Below, in pieces: positions 44,903 to 53,408 of a stretch of DNA of 64,000 nucleotides (position 1 is the first letter of the stretch; each line of letters begins with the position of its first letter). The notes under the pieces are model-generated. The model saw nothing but the letters and a program-made list of their open reading frames with translations. It ran no database searches and had not been told where the DNA came from. Origin of the DNA: JAFGMR01 sp964632755 (lineage in GTDB: Archaea; Halobacteriota; Methanosarcinia; Methanotrichales; Methanotrichaceae); NCBI GenBank assembly GCA_964632755.1, contig CAZWDT010000002.1, positions 23,293 through 87,292 of the forward strand, written 5' to 3'. The position numbers and the translations under genes were made by a program.

Positions 44903-45138
44903 GAACTTGCTCAATGGGTTGATGTAAATTGCTTTTTTTAGCTAATCTTCAGAGGATCCTCAATACCTTTTGATAATGATCTCTCTTGATCAGTATCTCA
45001 AGTATCCTCGTGGTATTGAGCAAGTACTATCTCTCCTTATTTCGCATGAAAAAACTTCGCAAGATATCGTTTTTCATCCTTCGTGCATGGGCCTGCCGGG
45101 ATCATGAACGTGTCAACCGCGAATGAACGCGAATAGCG
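44903..45138. repeat. Dispersed intergenic repeat, copy 2
   Basis: This region is a diverged copy of 20811-21037, in the same orientation, beginning GAACTTGCTCAATGGGTTGA and ending GAATGAACGCGAATAGCGC. Blocks such as TTGATCAGTATCTCAAGTAT and AGATATCGTTTTTCATC are identical. It begins 8 bases after the HAD gene stop. Read on the minus strand it keeps RILEILIKRDHYQ and a TGA as in copy 1. Confidence 0.75.
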
Positions 45139-45373
45139 CCTGGATCCCTCATGCCACATGCAGCATTTTTGTCATATACATTACAGAGCCGGTCGCACAT
45201 CCTTGCGATTGATCATCTCAAGCGAGCTTGACCCAAAACAATAAGATTTGATCAAGTTCATTTAAACTATATTCGGTTTTTTCGGCGTTTAAAGTCAATT
45301 TAATGGCCAAGCGCAAGTTATATCTCCTATTAGTCCTTATTACGTTAATAGAAGCCTTATGAGGGTGGTGAAT
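45139..45373 (+). promoter_or_regulatory. AT-rich leader region of the Sm-like gene
   Basis: No gene is seen. AGTTATATCTCC near 45317-45328 is a TATA-like element about 50 bases before the ATG at 45374, and GAGGGTGGTG (45361-45370) serves as ribosome-binding site. A short minus-strand frame in this interval is AT-rich and judged non-coding. Confidence 0.4.
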
Positions 45374-45559
45374 ATGATGGACAAGTTCATATCGGAGCAT
45401 CTATACAACAAGGAGATCGAGGTCTACTTTGGAGGAACCGGAAGCGAGCGTCTCAGTGGCAAGGTTGTTGGAAGCGCAGATGGCGTCCTCGTTCTGGAGA
45501 AGAACGGAAGGCTCGACTACATCAACCTGGAAAAGGTGATTGCCGCCTGGGAGGCTTGA
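45374..45559 (+). CDS. Small Sm-like-fold protein
   Basis: A 61-residue protein: MMDKFISEHLYNKEIEVYFG, then LSGKVVGSADGVLVLEKNG and DYINLEKVIAAWEA. The pattern of a short helix, a strand, then G-x-x-V-G-x-x-D-G-V-L-V-L and Y-I-N-L/I-x-x-V-I resembles LSm (Sm-like) barrels, which bind RNA or act as small regulators. The ATG at 45374 with GGTGGTG upstream is preferred to one at 45359. Confidence 0.65.
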   Translation: MMDKFISEHLYNKEIEVYFGGTGSERLSGKVVGSADGVLVLEKNGRLDYINLEKVIAAWEA

Positions 45560-45603
45560 GCTTTAGGCCTGGCGGGCGAAGGGCCACAATCATTCTCTTG
45601 CCC

Positions 45604-45623
45604 TTCTTTTTTTCCATTTTTTT
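45604..45623 (+). terminator. T-tract terminator of the Sm-like gene
   Basis: The run TTCTTTTTTTCCATTTTTTT lies about 45 bases after the stop. It also serves as the boundary to the convergent TrmJ gene. Confidence 0.6.
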
Positions 45624-45653
45624 CGGTTATCACTGGCCCGTATGGAGAATCGT

Positions 45654-46358
45654 TCAGCGCCTCTTTGACCACTCCGCCTTCTTCAAAGCCCCCAAGATCG
45701 TGTTGACCTCCCTCTCGGTGAGGCCGGATCTTCCATAGATCCTTCTAAGCATGAGCATGGTGTACTCGATCTTGTGTGTGGGGTAGTCGATGGAGCAGAG
45801 CCACTCCCTGTATCTCGCATAGAGCCGGTCCAGGCTGCCTCCATCTGCCATCTTGACCTCCCCTGGTCCGATCCCGCTCAGCTCATAGAGGAGGATCGCT
45901 GCGGCATGGGAGAGGTTCATCACCGGATAACCATCGCTTGTAGGAATGCTCACCACGAGGTCGCAATCCATCAGCTCGTCGTTGGATAGACCGCAGTCCT
46001 CAGGGCCGAAGAGGATGGCGACCTTTCCTTCCCACGGGGCAAGCCTCTCAGCTAGCTCCTTTGGAGTGAGGCATGGCACTCGCAGGTGCAGCCGCAGATG
46101 CCTCTGGCCCTCGCCTATGCGCTTCCCTGTCGTCCCCACGACGAGGTCCGCCCCTGAAAGGGCATCATCGAGGGAGGGTGCGATCCTCGCCTCGGCAAGC
46201 AGATCTTGGGCGTGGGAGGCCATGGCCCGGCTGAACTCCTTCAATCGGCAGGGCTTGACGAGCACCAGCTCGTGGAATCCGAAGTTCTTCATGGCCCTCG
46301 CAACGGATCCCACGTTTCCCTCGTACATGGGCTGATGAAGGACCACACTGAGCTGCAC
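45654..46358 (-). CDS. trmJ: tRNA 2'-O-methyltransferase, TrmJ (SpoU) family
   Basis: A 234-residue SPOUT-class enzyme. It has the three SpoU motifs: HQPMYEGNVGSVARAMKNFG (motif 1), LFGPEDCGLSNDEL (motif 2) and VSIPTSDGYPVMNLSHAAAILLYEL (motif 3), which form the knotted SAM site. The C-terminal helical extension is typical of TrmJ, which methylates the ribose at tRNA position 32. It lies two bases after the rtcB stop on the same strand. Confidence 0.88.
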   Translation of the reverse strand: MQLSVVLHQPMYEGNVGSVARAMKNFGFHELVLVKPCRLKEFSRAMASHAQDLLAEARIAPSLDDALSGADLVVGTTGKRIGEGQRHLRLHLRVPCLTPKELAERLAPWEGKVAILFGPEDCGLSNDELMDCDLVVSIPTSDGYPVMNLSHAAAILLYELSGIGPGEVKMADGGSLDRLYARYREWLCSIDYPTHKIEYTMLMLRRIYGRSGLTEREVNTILGALKKAEWSKRR

Positions 46359-46360
46359 AG

Positions 46361-47782
46361 CTATCCCTTGGTCACTCCCAGGGGAACTAACTGGGCCACC
46401 TTTCTCGCAATCCCTAGGTTGTGCACAACGTCGACAACCTCGCCGCTCGGCTTGTAGACCTGGGGGGCCTCTTCCGCAAGTATTGACGGCTGGGTTGCCA
46501 TCACCTTGATGCCTGAGCGCTCGAGGGCGGCCATCACATCACGTCCGGCGTATGTCTTCTTCGCCTGCGTCCGGCTCATGATCCTTCCAGAGCCGTGGCA
46601 TGCGCTTCCAAACGTCAGTTCGTGGGCTCTCTCTGATCCGCAGAGGACGTAGGAGGGCGTGCCCATGCTGCCTGGGATGAGCACCGGCTGGCCGACGTCT
46701 CTGTAGGCTTCTGGAACCTCAGCCCTGCCCGGGCCAAACGCCCTGGTTGCTCCCTTTCGATGGACGCAGAGCCGCATCCTCTGGCCGTCGACCTCGTGTT
46801 CCTCCAGCTTGGCCACGTTATGGGCTACGTCGTAGACGAGCCTCATCTCCAGGTCGCCGAAGTACCTTCTAAAGACATCGCCAGTCCAGTAGCCTATGAT
46901 CTGCCGATTGGCCCAGGCGTAGTTCGCAGCAGACGCCATGGCCCCGAAATAGTTCTCCGCTTCAGGAGTTCCAAGCGGCGCACAGGCCAGCTGCTTGTCA
47001 GGCAGCTCTATCTTGTACTTAGCAACGGCACGATTGAGGTACTGCAGATGGTCTGTGCAGATCTGATGGCCAGCCCCCCTCGATCCGCAATGTATCATCA
47101 CGGTGACCTCGCCCTCGAAGAGGCCGAACCTCTCTGCTGTGGCCTCGTCGTAGATCTTCTCGACTCGCTGGATCTCTAGAAAGTGGTTTCCGCTTCCAAG
47201 CGTTCCAAGCTGTGGCCGACCTCTTTTTCGGGCCTTGACGCTTACCTGCGATGGGTCGGCCCCATCTAGGGCCCCATTCTCCTCGCAGTGCTCCAGGTCA
47301 GCTTCCGCGCCGTAGCCCTGTTCCACAGCCCAGCGAGCACCTGCCAGGAATATCTCGGAGAGCTCCCGTTCGGATACGCGGAGGCGGCTCTTCGATCCCA
47401 CGCCGGATGGTATCTCGTGGAAGAGGGAATCTAAGAGCTCCGCCATTCGCGGGATTACCAATTCGTGCGAAAGACCCGTTCGCAGGAGGCGAACTCCGCA
47501 GTTTATGTCGAAGCCGACTCCGCCGGGGCTTATCACGCCTCCATCCTCCCGGAAGGCTGCAACGCCTCCGATGGGAAATCCATATCCCAGATGGGCGTCG
47601 GGCATGGCCATGGAGTACTTGACGATCCCAGGAAGCGTTGCCACGTTTGCAACCTGGTCGATGGTTCCCGGCTCCACCATCTTAAGAAGGGCGTCGGATA
47701 CGAATATCCTTCCTGGAACCCTCATCCCAGGCCGGTGGTCCATGGGCAGCTCGAATATGTTGTCATCGATCTTTTTGAGCAT
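46361..47782 (-). CDS. rtcB: tRNA-splicing ligase RtcB
   Basis: A 473-residue RNA 3'-phosphate ligase that joins tRNA exon halves using GTP and Mn2+. Visible motifs are GYGFPIGGVAAF, GGVGFDINCGVRLLRT with the metal-binding cysteine, MIHCGSRGAGHQ, RKGATRAFGPG, IPGSMGTPSYVL and ACHGSGRIMSR, which holds the guanylylated histidine. Many archaeal rtcB genes carry an intein; this one does not. The ATG at 47782 is used since AGGTG lies just upstream and it follows the archease stop; a frame starting at 47821 would overlap archease by 31 bases. Confidence 0.95.
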   Translation of the reverse strand: MLKKIDDNIFELPMDHRPGMRVPGRIFVSDALLKMVEPGTIDQVANVATLPGIVKYSMAMPDAHLGYGFPIGGVAAFREDGGVISPGGVGFDINCGVRLLRTGLSHELVIPRMAELLDSLFHEIPSGVGSKSRLRVSERELSEIFLAGARWAVEQGYGAEADLEHCEENGALDGADPSQVSVKARKRGRPQLGTLGSGNHFLEIQRVEKIYDEATAERFGLFEGEVTVMIHCGSRGAGHQICTDHLQYLNRAVAKYKIELPDKQLACAPLGTPEAENYFGAMASAANYAWANRQIIGYWTGDVFRRYFGDLEMRLVYDVAHNVAKLEEHEVDGQRMRLCVHRKGATRAFGPGRAEVPEAYRDVGQPVLIPGSMGTPSYVLCGSERAHELTFGSACHGSGRIMSRTQAKKTYAGRDVMAALERSGIKVMATQPSILAEEAPQVYKPSGEVVDVVHNLGIARKVAQLVPLGVTKG

Positions 47783-47790
47783 GATATCAC

Positions 47791-48204
47791 CTAGACATCG
47801 AGGACCGCCTGAAGCGTCCATCGATCGTCAAATTTGACCTGGAATTTGTGCAATGTCACAGCCTTTACCTCGCAGTCGAAGAGATGCCTCTTTCGGTCTA
47901 TCCTCTCGCCCCAGACGGTCGCGTCAAGCTTCCAGTTACCGGCGAGGGAGACCTCGAACCTGGAGAAGACGGCCCTCTCTGAGTCGAAGAGAAAGACAAG
48001 CTCGGAGAGCCAGTCGTATGCCAGGTCCTCAAGGCTGTCTGACTCAAGCTCGACCTTCCAGCTCTCCTCCTCCCTCACTGTAGAGGGATCGATCATCGAG
48101 GCGATCAGGGCCGCTGCGGAGCTTTCCAGCATCTCCTCTGCCGTATTTCCATAGGCCCGAAAGAAGACGTCCGCCGTGTGCTCCAGGAACTCGTAACCTT
48201 TCAT
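47791..48204 (-). CDS. Archease
   Basis: A 137-residue protein starting MKGYEFLEHTADVFFRAYG, with SLEDLAYDWLSELVFLFDSE and a C-terminal VKAVTLHKFQVK, the archease signature with its acidic metal-binding residues. Archease activates RtcB by promoting guanylylation and multiple turnover. It stands directly upstream of rtcB with an 8-base gap, a classical functional pair. Confidence 0.92.
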   Translation of the reverse strand: MKGYEFLEHTADVFFRAYGNTAEEMLESSAAALIASMIDPSTVREEESWKVELESDSLEDLAYDWLSELVFLFDSERAVFSRFEVSLAGNWKLDATVWGERIDRKRHLFDCEVKAVTLHKFQVKFDDRWTLQAVLDV

Positions 48205-48231
48205 TCGTTACTAGATGGCGGCCTCATGGGA

Positions 48232-49134
48232 TTAATATATTGCCAGGCCCCGGTCGAGCCCGGCCCGGACGGCGAACGAGATCGCCTCACCGAACTCCTC
48301 AAGGCTGACCTTCCTGCCCAGGGGAGGATGACCGAAGGCCTCGTACTCGGGGCGGTACTGGGCCATGACGTTCAGGTACGTCCGGCGCGAGACCTCCTCG
48401 GAGAGAAAGCGGACAACCTCCGCCGTCCCAGCCAAGCCGCCTGGAAGGACCAGGTGGCGCACGAGAAGCCCTTTTTTGGCAATCCCGTCCTCAATGACGA
48501 GGTCGCCTACCTGGCGGTGCATCTCCCTGATTGCGGCCTTCATGACCTCGGCGTAATCAGGGGCCTCGGAGTATCGAAGGGCTGCATCATCGTCCGAGTA
48601 CTTGGCGTCAGGCATGTAAATGTCTATGATCCCGTCGAGCAGCCGGAGAGTCTCGACGGAATCGTAGCCTCCGCTGTTGTAGACGAGCGGAAGATCGAGC
48701 CCCCGATCCCTTGCGAGGATGAGCGCCTCAAGTATCTGGGGGACGACGTGCGTAGGTGTGACAAAGTTGATGTTGTGGCAGCCGGCATCCATTAGATGCA
48801 TCATCATTCCCGAGAGCTCCTCTGCGGAGACCAGGCGCCCCTCCATGAGGTGGCTGATCTCGTAGTTCTGGCAGTACAGGCAGCCCATGTTGCAGCCGGC
48901 CATGAATATGGTCCCGGAGCCGCCTCTTCCCACAAGCGGGGGCTCCTCCCCGAAGTGGGGGGAGAAGCTCGAGACGATCGCGCGTCTCCCCACTCGACAG
49001 TACCCGCGCTCGTTGGCCAGCCGATCCACGCCGCAGCGACGAGGGCAGATCCGGCATCTCTTGAGGGCTGAGAGTGCCTCCTCGAGGCGGCTCTCAAGCT
49101 CCGCCCTGCGGAGCTGGTTATACGTGGCCCTCAT
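48232..49134 (-). CDS. Radical SAM protein, PflA-like
   Basis: A 300-residue protein with an N-terminal cysteine group (CRICPRRCG and GYCRVG) and the radical SAM cluster motif CNMGCLYC at residues 81-88, followed by YNSGGYDSVETL and VRHLVLPGGL. It belongs to the group annotated as pyruvate formate-lyase activating enzyme homologues found widely in archaea, whose substrates are mostly unknown. No glycyl radical partner is adjacent; the class III ribonucleotide reductase is 7 kb away. Confidence 0.82.
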   Translation of the reverse strand: MRATYNQLRRAELESRLEEALSALKRCRICPRRCGVDRLANERGYCRVGRRAIVSSFSPHFGEEPPLVGRGGSGTIFMAGCNMGCLYCQNYEISHLMEGRLVSAEELSGMMMHLMDAGCHNINFVTPTHVVPQILEALILARDRGLDLPLVYNSGGYDSVETLRLLDGIIDIYMPDAKYSDDDAALRYSEAPDYAEVMKAAIREMHRQVGDLVIEDGIAKKGLLVRHLVLPGGLAGTAEVVRFLSEEVSRRTYLNVMAQYRPEYEAFGHPPLGRKVSLEEFGEAISFAVRAGLDRGLAIY

Positions 49135-49144
49135 CCGCCTCTCC

Positions 49145-50359
49145 TCAAGCCTTCAAGGTCATTCTGGAGTACTCCTGTGCATATTGGTTGCCGGGGTCAA
49201 TTGCGAGGATGCGGTCAAACTCCTGCCTTGCCTGAGTGTACTGACCGTTCCAGTAATAGTCGAGCCCCCTTTCGAACGACTCGGTCGTATTGCTCGGAGT
49301 TGTGTCGACGTTCAGCTCCCGGATGAAGGTCCTCGCCTCGCTCATGGGGATCAGGAAGTTGAACCCCTGGACGTTTATCATCTGACCGCTATCCAGCTGG
49401 GCGACGGATGCATAGGTTGCAATCCCAATTACCTCGCCGTCCGCGTTGAAGGCTGGGCCGCCGCTGTTTCCGTGGTATATCGAAGCGTCGGTCTGAAGTA
49501 TGGCCGAGCCGTCGGGAAGCCTCTTTTGAGCGCTGATGATCCCTGAAGTAACCGTTGGAACGTAATCCGTCTCAGATGAGAGTACGTACATCTGAGAGGC
49601 CCTGGCGACACCTGGGTAGCCTATTACTATGACCTTATCTCCCACCTCGACCTCGTCTGAGTCGCCAAGGGTCACTATCGGCAGGTTGTTGAATCCGGCC
49701 ACCTTGATTATGGCAACGTCCTTTCCTGAGCGGTGCTTGACGACCCGCGAGGGATTGTCCTGGTCGTAGCTCTCCCAGAACTGCTCCTGGCTGCTCTTCC
49801 TGATCTCCGCGGTGATCGCCCGCGTCGGAGTGCTGGATCCTCCGAAGTATACCTTGATCTCCTTTGTGTGTTTGAGCGTGAACTGATCCGAGATGAGCGC
49901 CCTGTAGAGATAGGAGATGAGAGTCGCATCCGATAGATCCGTCTCGATGGAGTTCTCCTCGATGTACTCGTTCCACCTATCTACCAGATATACCGATGTC
50001 TGATAGGCGAAGTTTTGCTCGATCTCCTCCTCCTTCGTGTCCACCACATGGGCGTTCGTCACTATGTAGCCGTTCGAGCTGATGACGAATCCGGATCCCT
50101 GGGATCCAATCTCCATCTGTGGCAGGTTCCAGACGTACTCCTCTCCTCCATACTCAAGCGCGATGGTTGCATCTCCATTCCCATCCACGAACCCTCCACT
50201 GTAGATGGTCTCGATCATCACCACCCCGGGCCGGCCGAGGTAGCCCACCTGTTTCTCAGGAGTGGCTTCCAGTGATGATCCCGTAATGGTCAGAGCCAGT
50301 GCCAGAAGCAGCAAGAGTCCAAATATCCTGGCTAGGCTTGACGGTATTTCGAAGTTCAT
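49145..50359 (-). CDS. Secreted trypsin-like (HtrA-type) serine protease with TPR-like tail
   Basis: A 404-residue protein with a signal peptide or anchor (hydrophobic at about residues 10-28). The catalytic triad is visible: His104 in TNAHVVD, Asp214 in GKDVAIIKV and Ser299 in HGNSGGP. An insertion of about 90 residues separates His and Asp. There is no PDZ domain; instead the last 50 residues look like a tetratricopeptide unit (FERGLDYYWNGQYTQARQEFDRILAIDP). It probably acts outside the membrane in protein quality control. It is divergent from the TPR protein gene. Confidence 0.85.
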   Translation of the reverse strand: MNFEIPSSLARIFGLLLLLALALTITGSSLEATPEKQVGYLGRPGVVMIETIYSGGFVDGNGDATIALEYGGEEYVWNLPQMEIGSQGSGFVISSNGYIVTNAHVVDTKEEEIEQNFAYQTSVYLVDRWNEYIEENSIETDLSDATLISYLYRALISDQFTLKHTKEIKVYFGGSSTPTRAITAEIRKSSQEQFWESYDQDNPSRVVKHRSGKDVAIIKVAGFNNLPIVTLGDSDEVEVGDKVIVIGYPGVARASQMYVLSSETDYVPTVTSGIISAQKRLPDGSAILQTDASIYHGNSGGPAFNADGEVIGIATYASVAQLDSGQMINVQGFNFLIPMSEARTFIRELNVDTTPSNTTESFERGLDYYWNGQYTQARQEFDRILAIDPGNQYAQEYSRMTLKA

Positions 50360-50576
50360 ATCTCTCTACCCTCCTCTCGGGGCTTCGCCATTGCCCCAGC
50401 GTAATACCTACTCTCAACTCACCATCTCATTAATGTATCGAGGTCGAGCCCACGCTAGGTGCCCTTATAGGGGATCGATTGGCGCGATGCAATACCTCTG
50501 GATTCTTCAGCCGTGGACTATCGCGCAAGTCTCAACAGGAAGGGGGGGTCGATTGGCACTTGTCGTCATCTTCTCC

Positions 50577-50588
50577 AAAGATATATAC
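50577..50588 (+). promoter_or_regulatory. TATA box of the TPR-protein gene
   Basis: AAAGATATATAC lies 24-35 bases before the ATG at 50612, so the message would have little or no leader. This excludes a start at 50513. Confidence 0.55.
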
Positions 50589-50611
50589 CCTCAGAGGTGA
50601 TTGGCCTTATC

Positions 50612-51610
50612 ATGAGACCTCTGGTGCTAGTCGCCCTGTTCATCGGCTGCATCCCTCTGGCCCAGGGCTATTCGGCCGATTTCTGGTATGATCAAGGCAT
50701 GAACTATTACAACTCTGGAAATTACCAGATGGCAATACAGAATTTTCAGTTCGCCACAAACCAGGATCCCAACTTGGAGGATGCCTGGTACTACATGGGG
50801 ATATGCCAGTACAATCTGGAGGATTACGCAGACGCTGCCGTCAGCATCTACAAGGCGCTTTCCATCGATACAGACGATCAGTACAACTGGTACTGGGAGG
50901 GGCGTGCCCTCCGGAAGCTCGAGGACCACGATATGGCAATCCAGTACTTCAACGGTGCCCTCAGCTTCGACCCGGGGATGGAGGACGCCTGGTACTATCG
51001 GGGATGGTCCTACTACGACCTGGGGGACTACCCCCAGGCGGAGGCCGACTTCCTCCAATCCATCAACCAGGATAATCGGGATGCTTGGAACTGGTATTCT
51101 TGCGGCCGGGCGCTCAACGCTCAAGGAAGGTACAGCGATGCGATATACTACTTCTATATGGCAATCGATCTCGACTCATCCATAGAGAACGCTTGGTATT
51201 ACAAGGGGATCGCCTATCGGGAATGTGGGATGTACACCGATGCGCTCCAGTGCTTCGAGCAGTCCATCCGCATCGATCCAAACGACGGCTGGAACTACTA
51301 TTCCAAGGGCGTTGTCCTTCAGCTGCTCAATCGAGAGTTCGAGGCAGAGGCGGCATTTCGTCGAGCAAAAGAGCTTGGAGTAGATCCCGATATCGTAGGC
51401 CTCAATGCAGACAACCAGGTGGCTTCGAACACTCCACCTCCTGCCGGGGGCACGACTCCCAGCCTGAACCTCCGCCTGCCAGAGCTTCCTGCCACCCCTC
51501 CGGATGCATCCGGCGAGGATACATCTGGTGAGGAGAGCAGACGCCACTACATAACTGGCTCGACGACAGGAAAATCGTCTCAGGAGACCCCTCGCCTTCA
51601 AATAATCTGA
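50612..51610 (+). CDS. Secreted TPR-repeat protein
   Basis: A 332-residue protein with a signal peptide (MRPLVLVALFIGCIPLAQG) and seven or so tetratricopeptide repeats (about residues 22-265), each with the W/A-Y-G-A-Y-A-P pattern, for example AWYYMGICQYNLEDYADAA and AWYYRGWSYYDLGDYPQAE. The last 65 residues are Pro/Ser/Thr-rich and low complexity. TPRs mediate protein contacts. Its divergent neighbour is a secreted protease that itself ends in a TPR-like unit, so the two may act on the same extracellular assemblies. Confidence 0.85.
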   Translation: MRPLVLVALFIGCIPLAQGYSADFWYDQGMNYYNSGNYQMAIQNFQFATNQDPNLEDAWYYMGICQYNLEDYADAAVSIYKALSIDTDDQYNWYWEGRALRKLEDHDMAIQYFNGALSFDPGMEDAWYYRGWSYYDLGDYPQAEADFLQSINQDNRDAWNWYSCGRALNAQGRYSDAIYYFYMAIDLDSSIENAWYYKGIAYRECGMYTDALQCFEQSIRIDPNDGWNYYSKGVVLQLLNREFEAEAAFRRAKELGVDPDIVGLNADNQVASNTPPPAGGTTPSLNLRLPELPATPPDASGEDTSGEESRRHYITGSTTGKSSQETPRLQII

Positions 51611-51693
51611 GGGAGAGCGGCGGCGATAATCTAGCGGTTCCCCCTCTTGGCCCAGGAGTTGCCGGGAGGGGGATTGTTGGGAGATCGGATGCC

Positions 51694-53190
51694 TCAGAGG
51701 AACCTGATCCCCGGAGGCATCTCTCCCAGGCGTTTCCGGAAGGCCTCTGGCCAGTCGTTTTGGTCAAGCCCCTTCTGCGAGAGAAAGGCGCTTGCCCATC
51801 GCTCCAGGCCTACTCCGCTGCATCCGCTCCAGAGTGGCTCTCCGCTCTGGGACTTGACGGTGAAGCCCTTTGGATACTTCTCCCCGTTGACGCTCAGGTT
51901 CTGGAACTCGATCCAGTTGCCGTTGTAGGGGAGGAGGGCCTCGTAGTCCACCGTGCCCGTCCCTGCCATCTCCGAGAGGCCGGCCTTTCCCTCCTGGGCC
52001 ATGAACCAGGGGGTGACCCAGGCCATGCGCCACTGCAGCTCGAGGACCTCCTCGAAGATTCTCCTGTATCCCTCCTTCAGTCGCTCCCCCGCCTCCAAGA
52101 CCTGGTCGCGCGTGCCAAGCCATACTATCTCGATTCTATGGAACTCGTCCACTCGCTCGATTCCATGTATCCCCCCGCTCTCGTAACGATGGCTGGTTCC
52201 GGATCGATCGAAGACTTTGATGGGCAGATCGTTGCTTGGAAGGGTCATTCCTTGTAGGAAACCCCAGAATGTGGGACATTGCGCATAGCACATGCCACCT
52301 ATGGGATAGTCGATCTTCTCCTTGACCAACTCCAGGGGGATTTCGTGGGTGACCTTGTAATAGTCCATTACCTCTTCCCAGAAGGCTGGGTCCCTGGTCT
52401 TTGGCGGACAGACGAAGTATATCTCAGGATAGACGCCGAGAGCATGGCCGCTCTTCTTCCAGACGTCCCATGTATCGAGCTTTGGAAATATCATCTCGCG
52501 ATAGCCCAGTGGTTCGAGCATATCCTCTAGGACGATCCTCTCGAAGGTTCTAAAGAGGTGCGTGGACTCCGGCCCATGGATCCATTGGCCTCTTGAGGAT
52601 CCATGCTTTATCCAGCCGAGCTTCACCATCTCCTCGGTTGGATCCGAGTCGAATATGGGCTTCCTTTTTGGGCTCTCCCAGAGGAGCTCCCAATGCTCTC
52701 CCTTGCCCCCATAGTCGGCGAGCTTCTCCTCCAATAGGGATACTATGCGATCCGGTATCCGGCCGTCGAGCTCGGCCTCGCCAATTCCTCCTGGCCCCAC
52801 ATCGAGCAGAAGGCGAAGCTTTCCGTCCTCGAAATCGATCCTACTTACGTAGGGGATCTTGTGGGAGATCTCCCTATTCGACTCCACCTCGATCTCGAAA
52901 CGGGTCACTTCGATGCCACGCACTCCTATTCTATGTTTCTTGCCAAGCATCTGGGCAAGCGGCCTCCTTAGCCTCAGGAGGGCATCGTGAGCTCGCACGT
53001 ACTTATCGCTATCCAGGACCAAAAAGATTTGGTTCTCCTCAAGCCTCCAATCCGCAAGCCTAGCGCCGTGTCCAACTGGTGCGCCCTTCTGCAGTATCTC
53101 TGCAGAGCCCTGGAAGAGATCAGCGAGGTCGGGCAGGGCACAACTGGCATCGCCACTGAGGCGGAAGCTTGCCTCAAGGTGAAACTTCAT
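51694..53190 (-). CDS. serS: Seryl-tRNA synthetase, methanogen type (class II variant)
   Basis: A 498-residue enzyme charging tRNA-Ser. The N-terminal domain is unlike the coiled coil of bacterial SerRS, and the catalytic core has TFERIVLEDMLEPLGYREMIFPKLDTW, an MCYAQCPTFWGF zinc region, DRSGTSHRYESGGIHGIERVDEFHRIE (motif 2) and GCSGVGLERWASAFL (motif 3). This is the rare type 2 SerRS with an active-site zinc, limited to methanogens. The start overlaps the stop of the Pcc1 gene (ATGA, 53187-53190). Confidence 0.93.
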   Translation of the reverse strand: MKFHLEASFRLSGDASCALPDLADLFQGSAEILQKGAPVGHGARLADWRLEENQIFLVLDSDKYVRAHDALLRLRRPLAQMLGKKHRIGVRGIEVTRFEIEVESNREISHKIPYVSRIDFEDGKLRLLLDVGPGGIGEAELDGRIPDRIVSLLEEKLADYGGKGEHWELLWESPKRKPIFDSDPTEEMVKLGWIKHGSSRGQWIHGPESTHLFRTFERIVLEDMLEPLGYREMIFPKLDTWDVWKKSGHALGVYPEIYFVCPPKTRDPAFWEEVMDYYKVTHEIPLELVKEKIDYPIGGMCYAQCPTFWGFLQGMTLPSNDLPIKVFDRSGTSHRYESGGIHGIERVDEFHRIEIVWLGTRDQVLEAGERLKEGYRRIFEEVLELQWRMAWVTPWFMAQEGKAGLSEMAGTGTVDYEALLPYNGNWIEFQNLSVNGEKYPKGFTVKSQSGEPLWSGCSGVGLERWASAFLSQKGLDQNDWPEAFRKRLGEMPPGIRFL

Positions 53191-53408
53191 AATTCCTCCG
53201 AGGAGTTCAACGTCTCCTCAGCAATCTTCATATTCATCAACAGATCGTCGATCGTGGCAAGGAGCCTTCCAGGCCGATCGGCCGCAAGCTCAACGACCAC
53301 GTCCTCGCCGCGCATATCCATGACCATATCGGGGAGGTTGTCGGGCGCAAGCGACTTCGCGGCCCTGGCGGCTAAGGGTCCGCGAAAGGTCAGCCGGGCT
53401 CGCATCAT
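53187..53408 (-). CDS. pcc1: KEOPS complex subunit Pcc1
   Basis: A 73-residue protein of the Pcc1 type: RARLTFRGPLAARAAKSLAPDN, then VVVELAADRPGRLLATIDDLLMNMKIAEE. Pcc1 dimerises the KEOPS complex, which makes the t6A modification on tRNA. Both ends overlap neighbouring genes by four bases (recJ-like upstream, serS downstream), giving a translationally coupled trio. Confidence 0.85.
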   Translation of the reverse strand: MMRARLTFRGPLAARAAKSLAPDNLPDMVMDMRGEDVVVELAADRPGRLLATIDDLLMNMKIAEETLNSSEEL

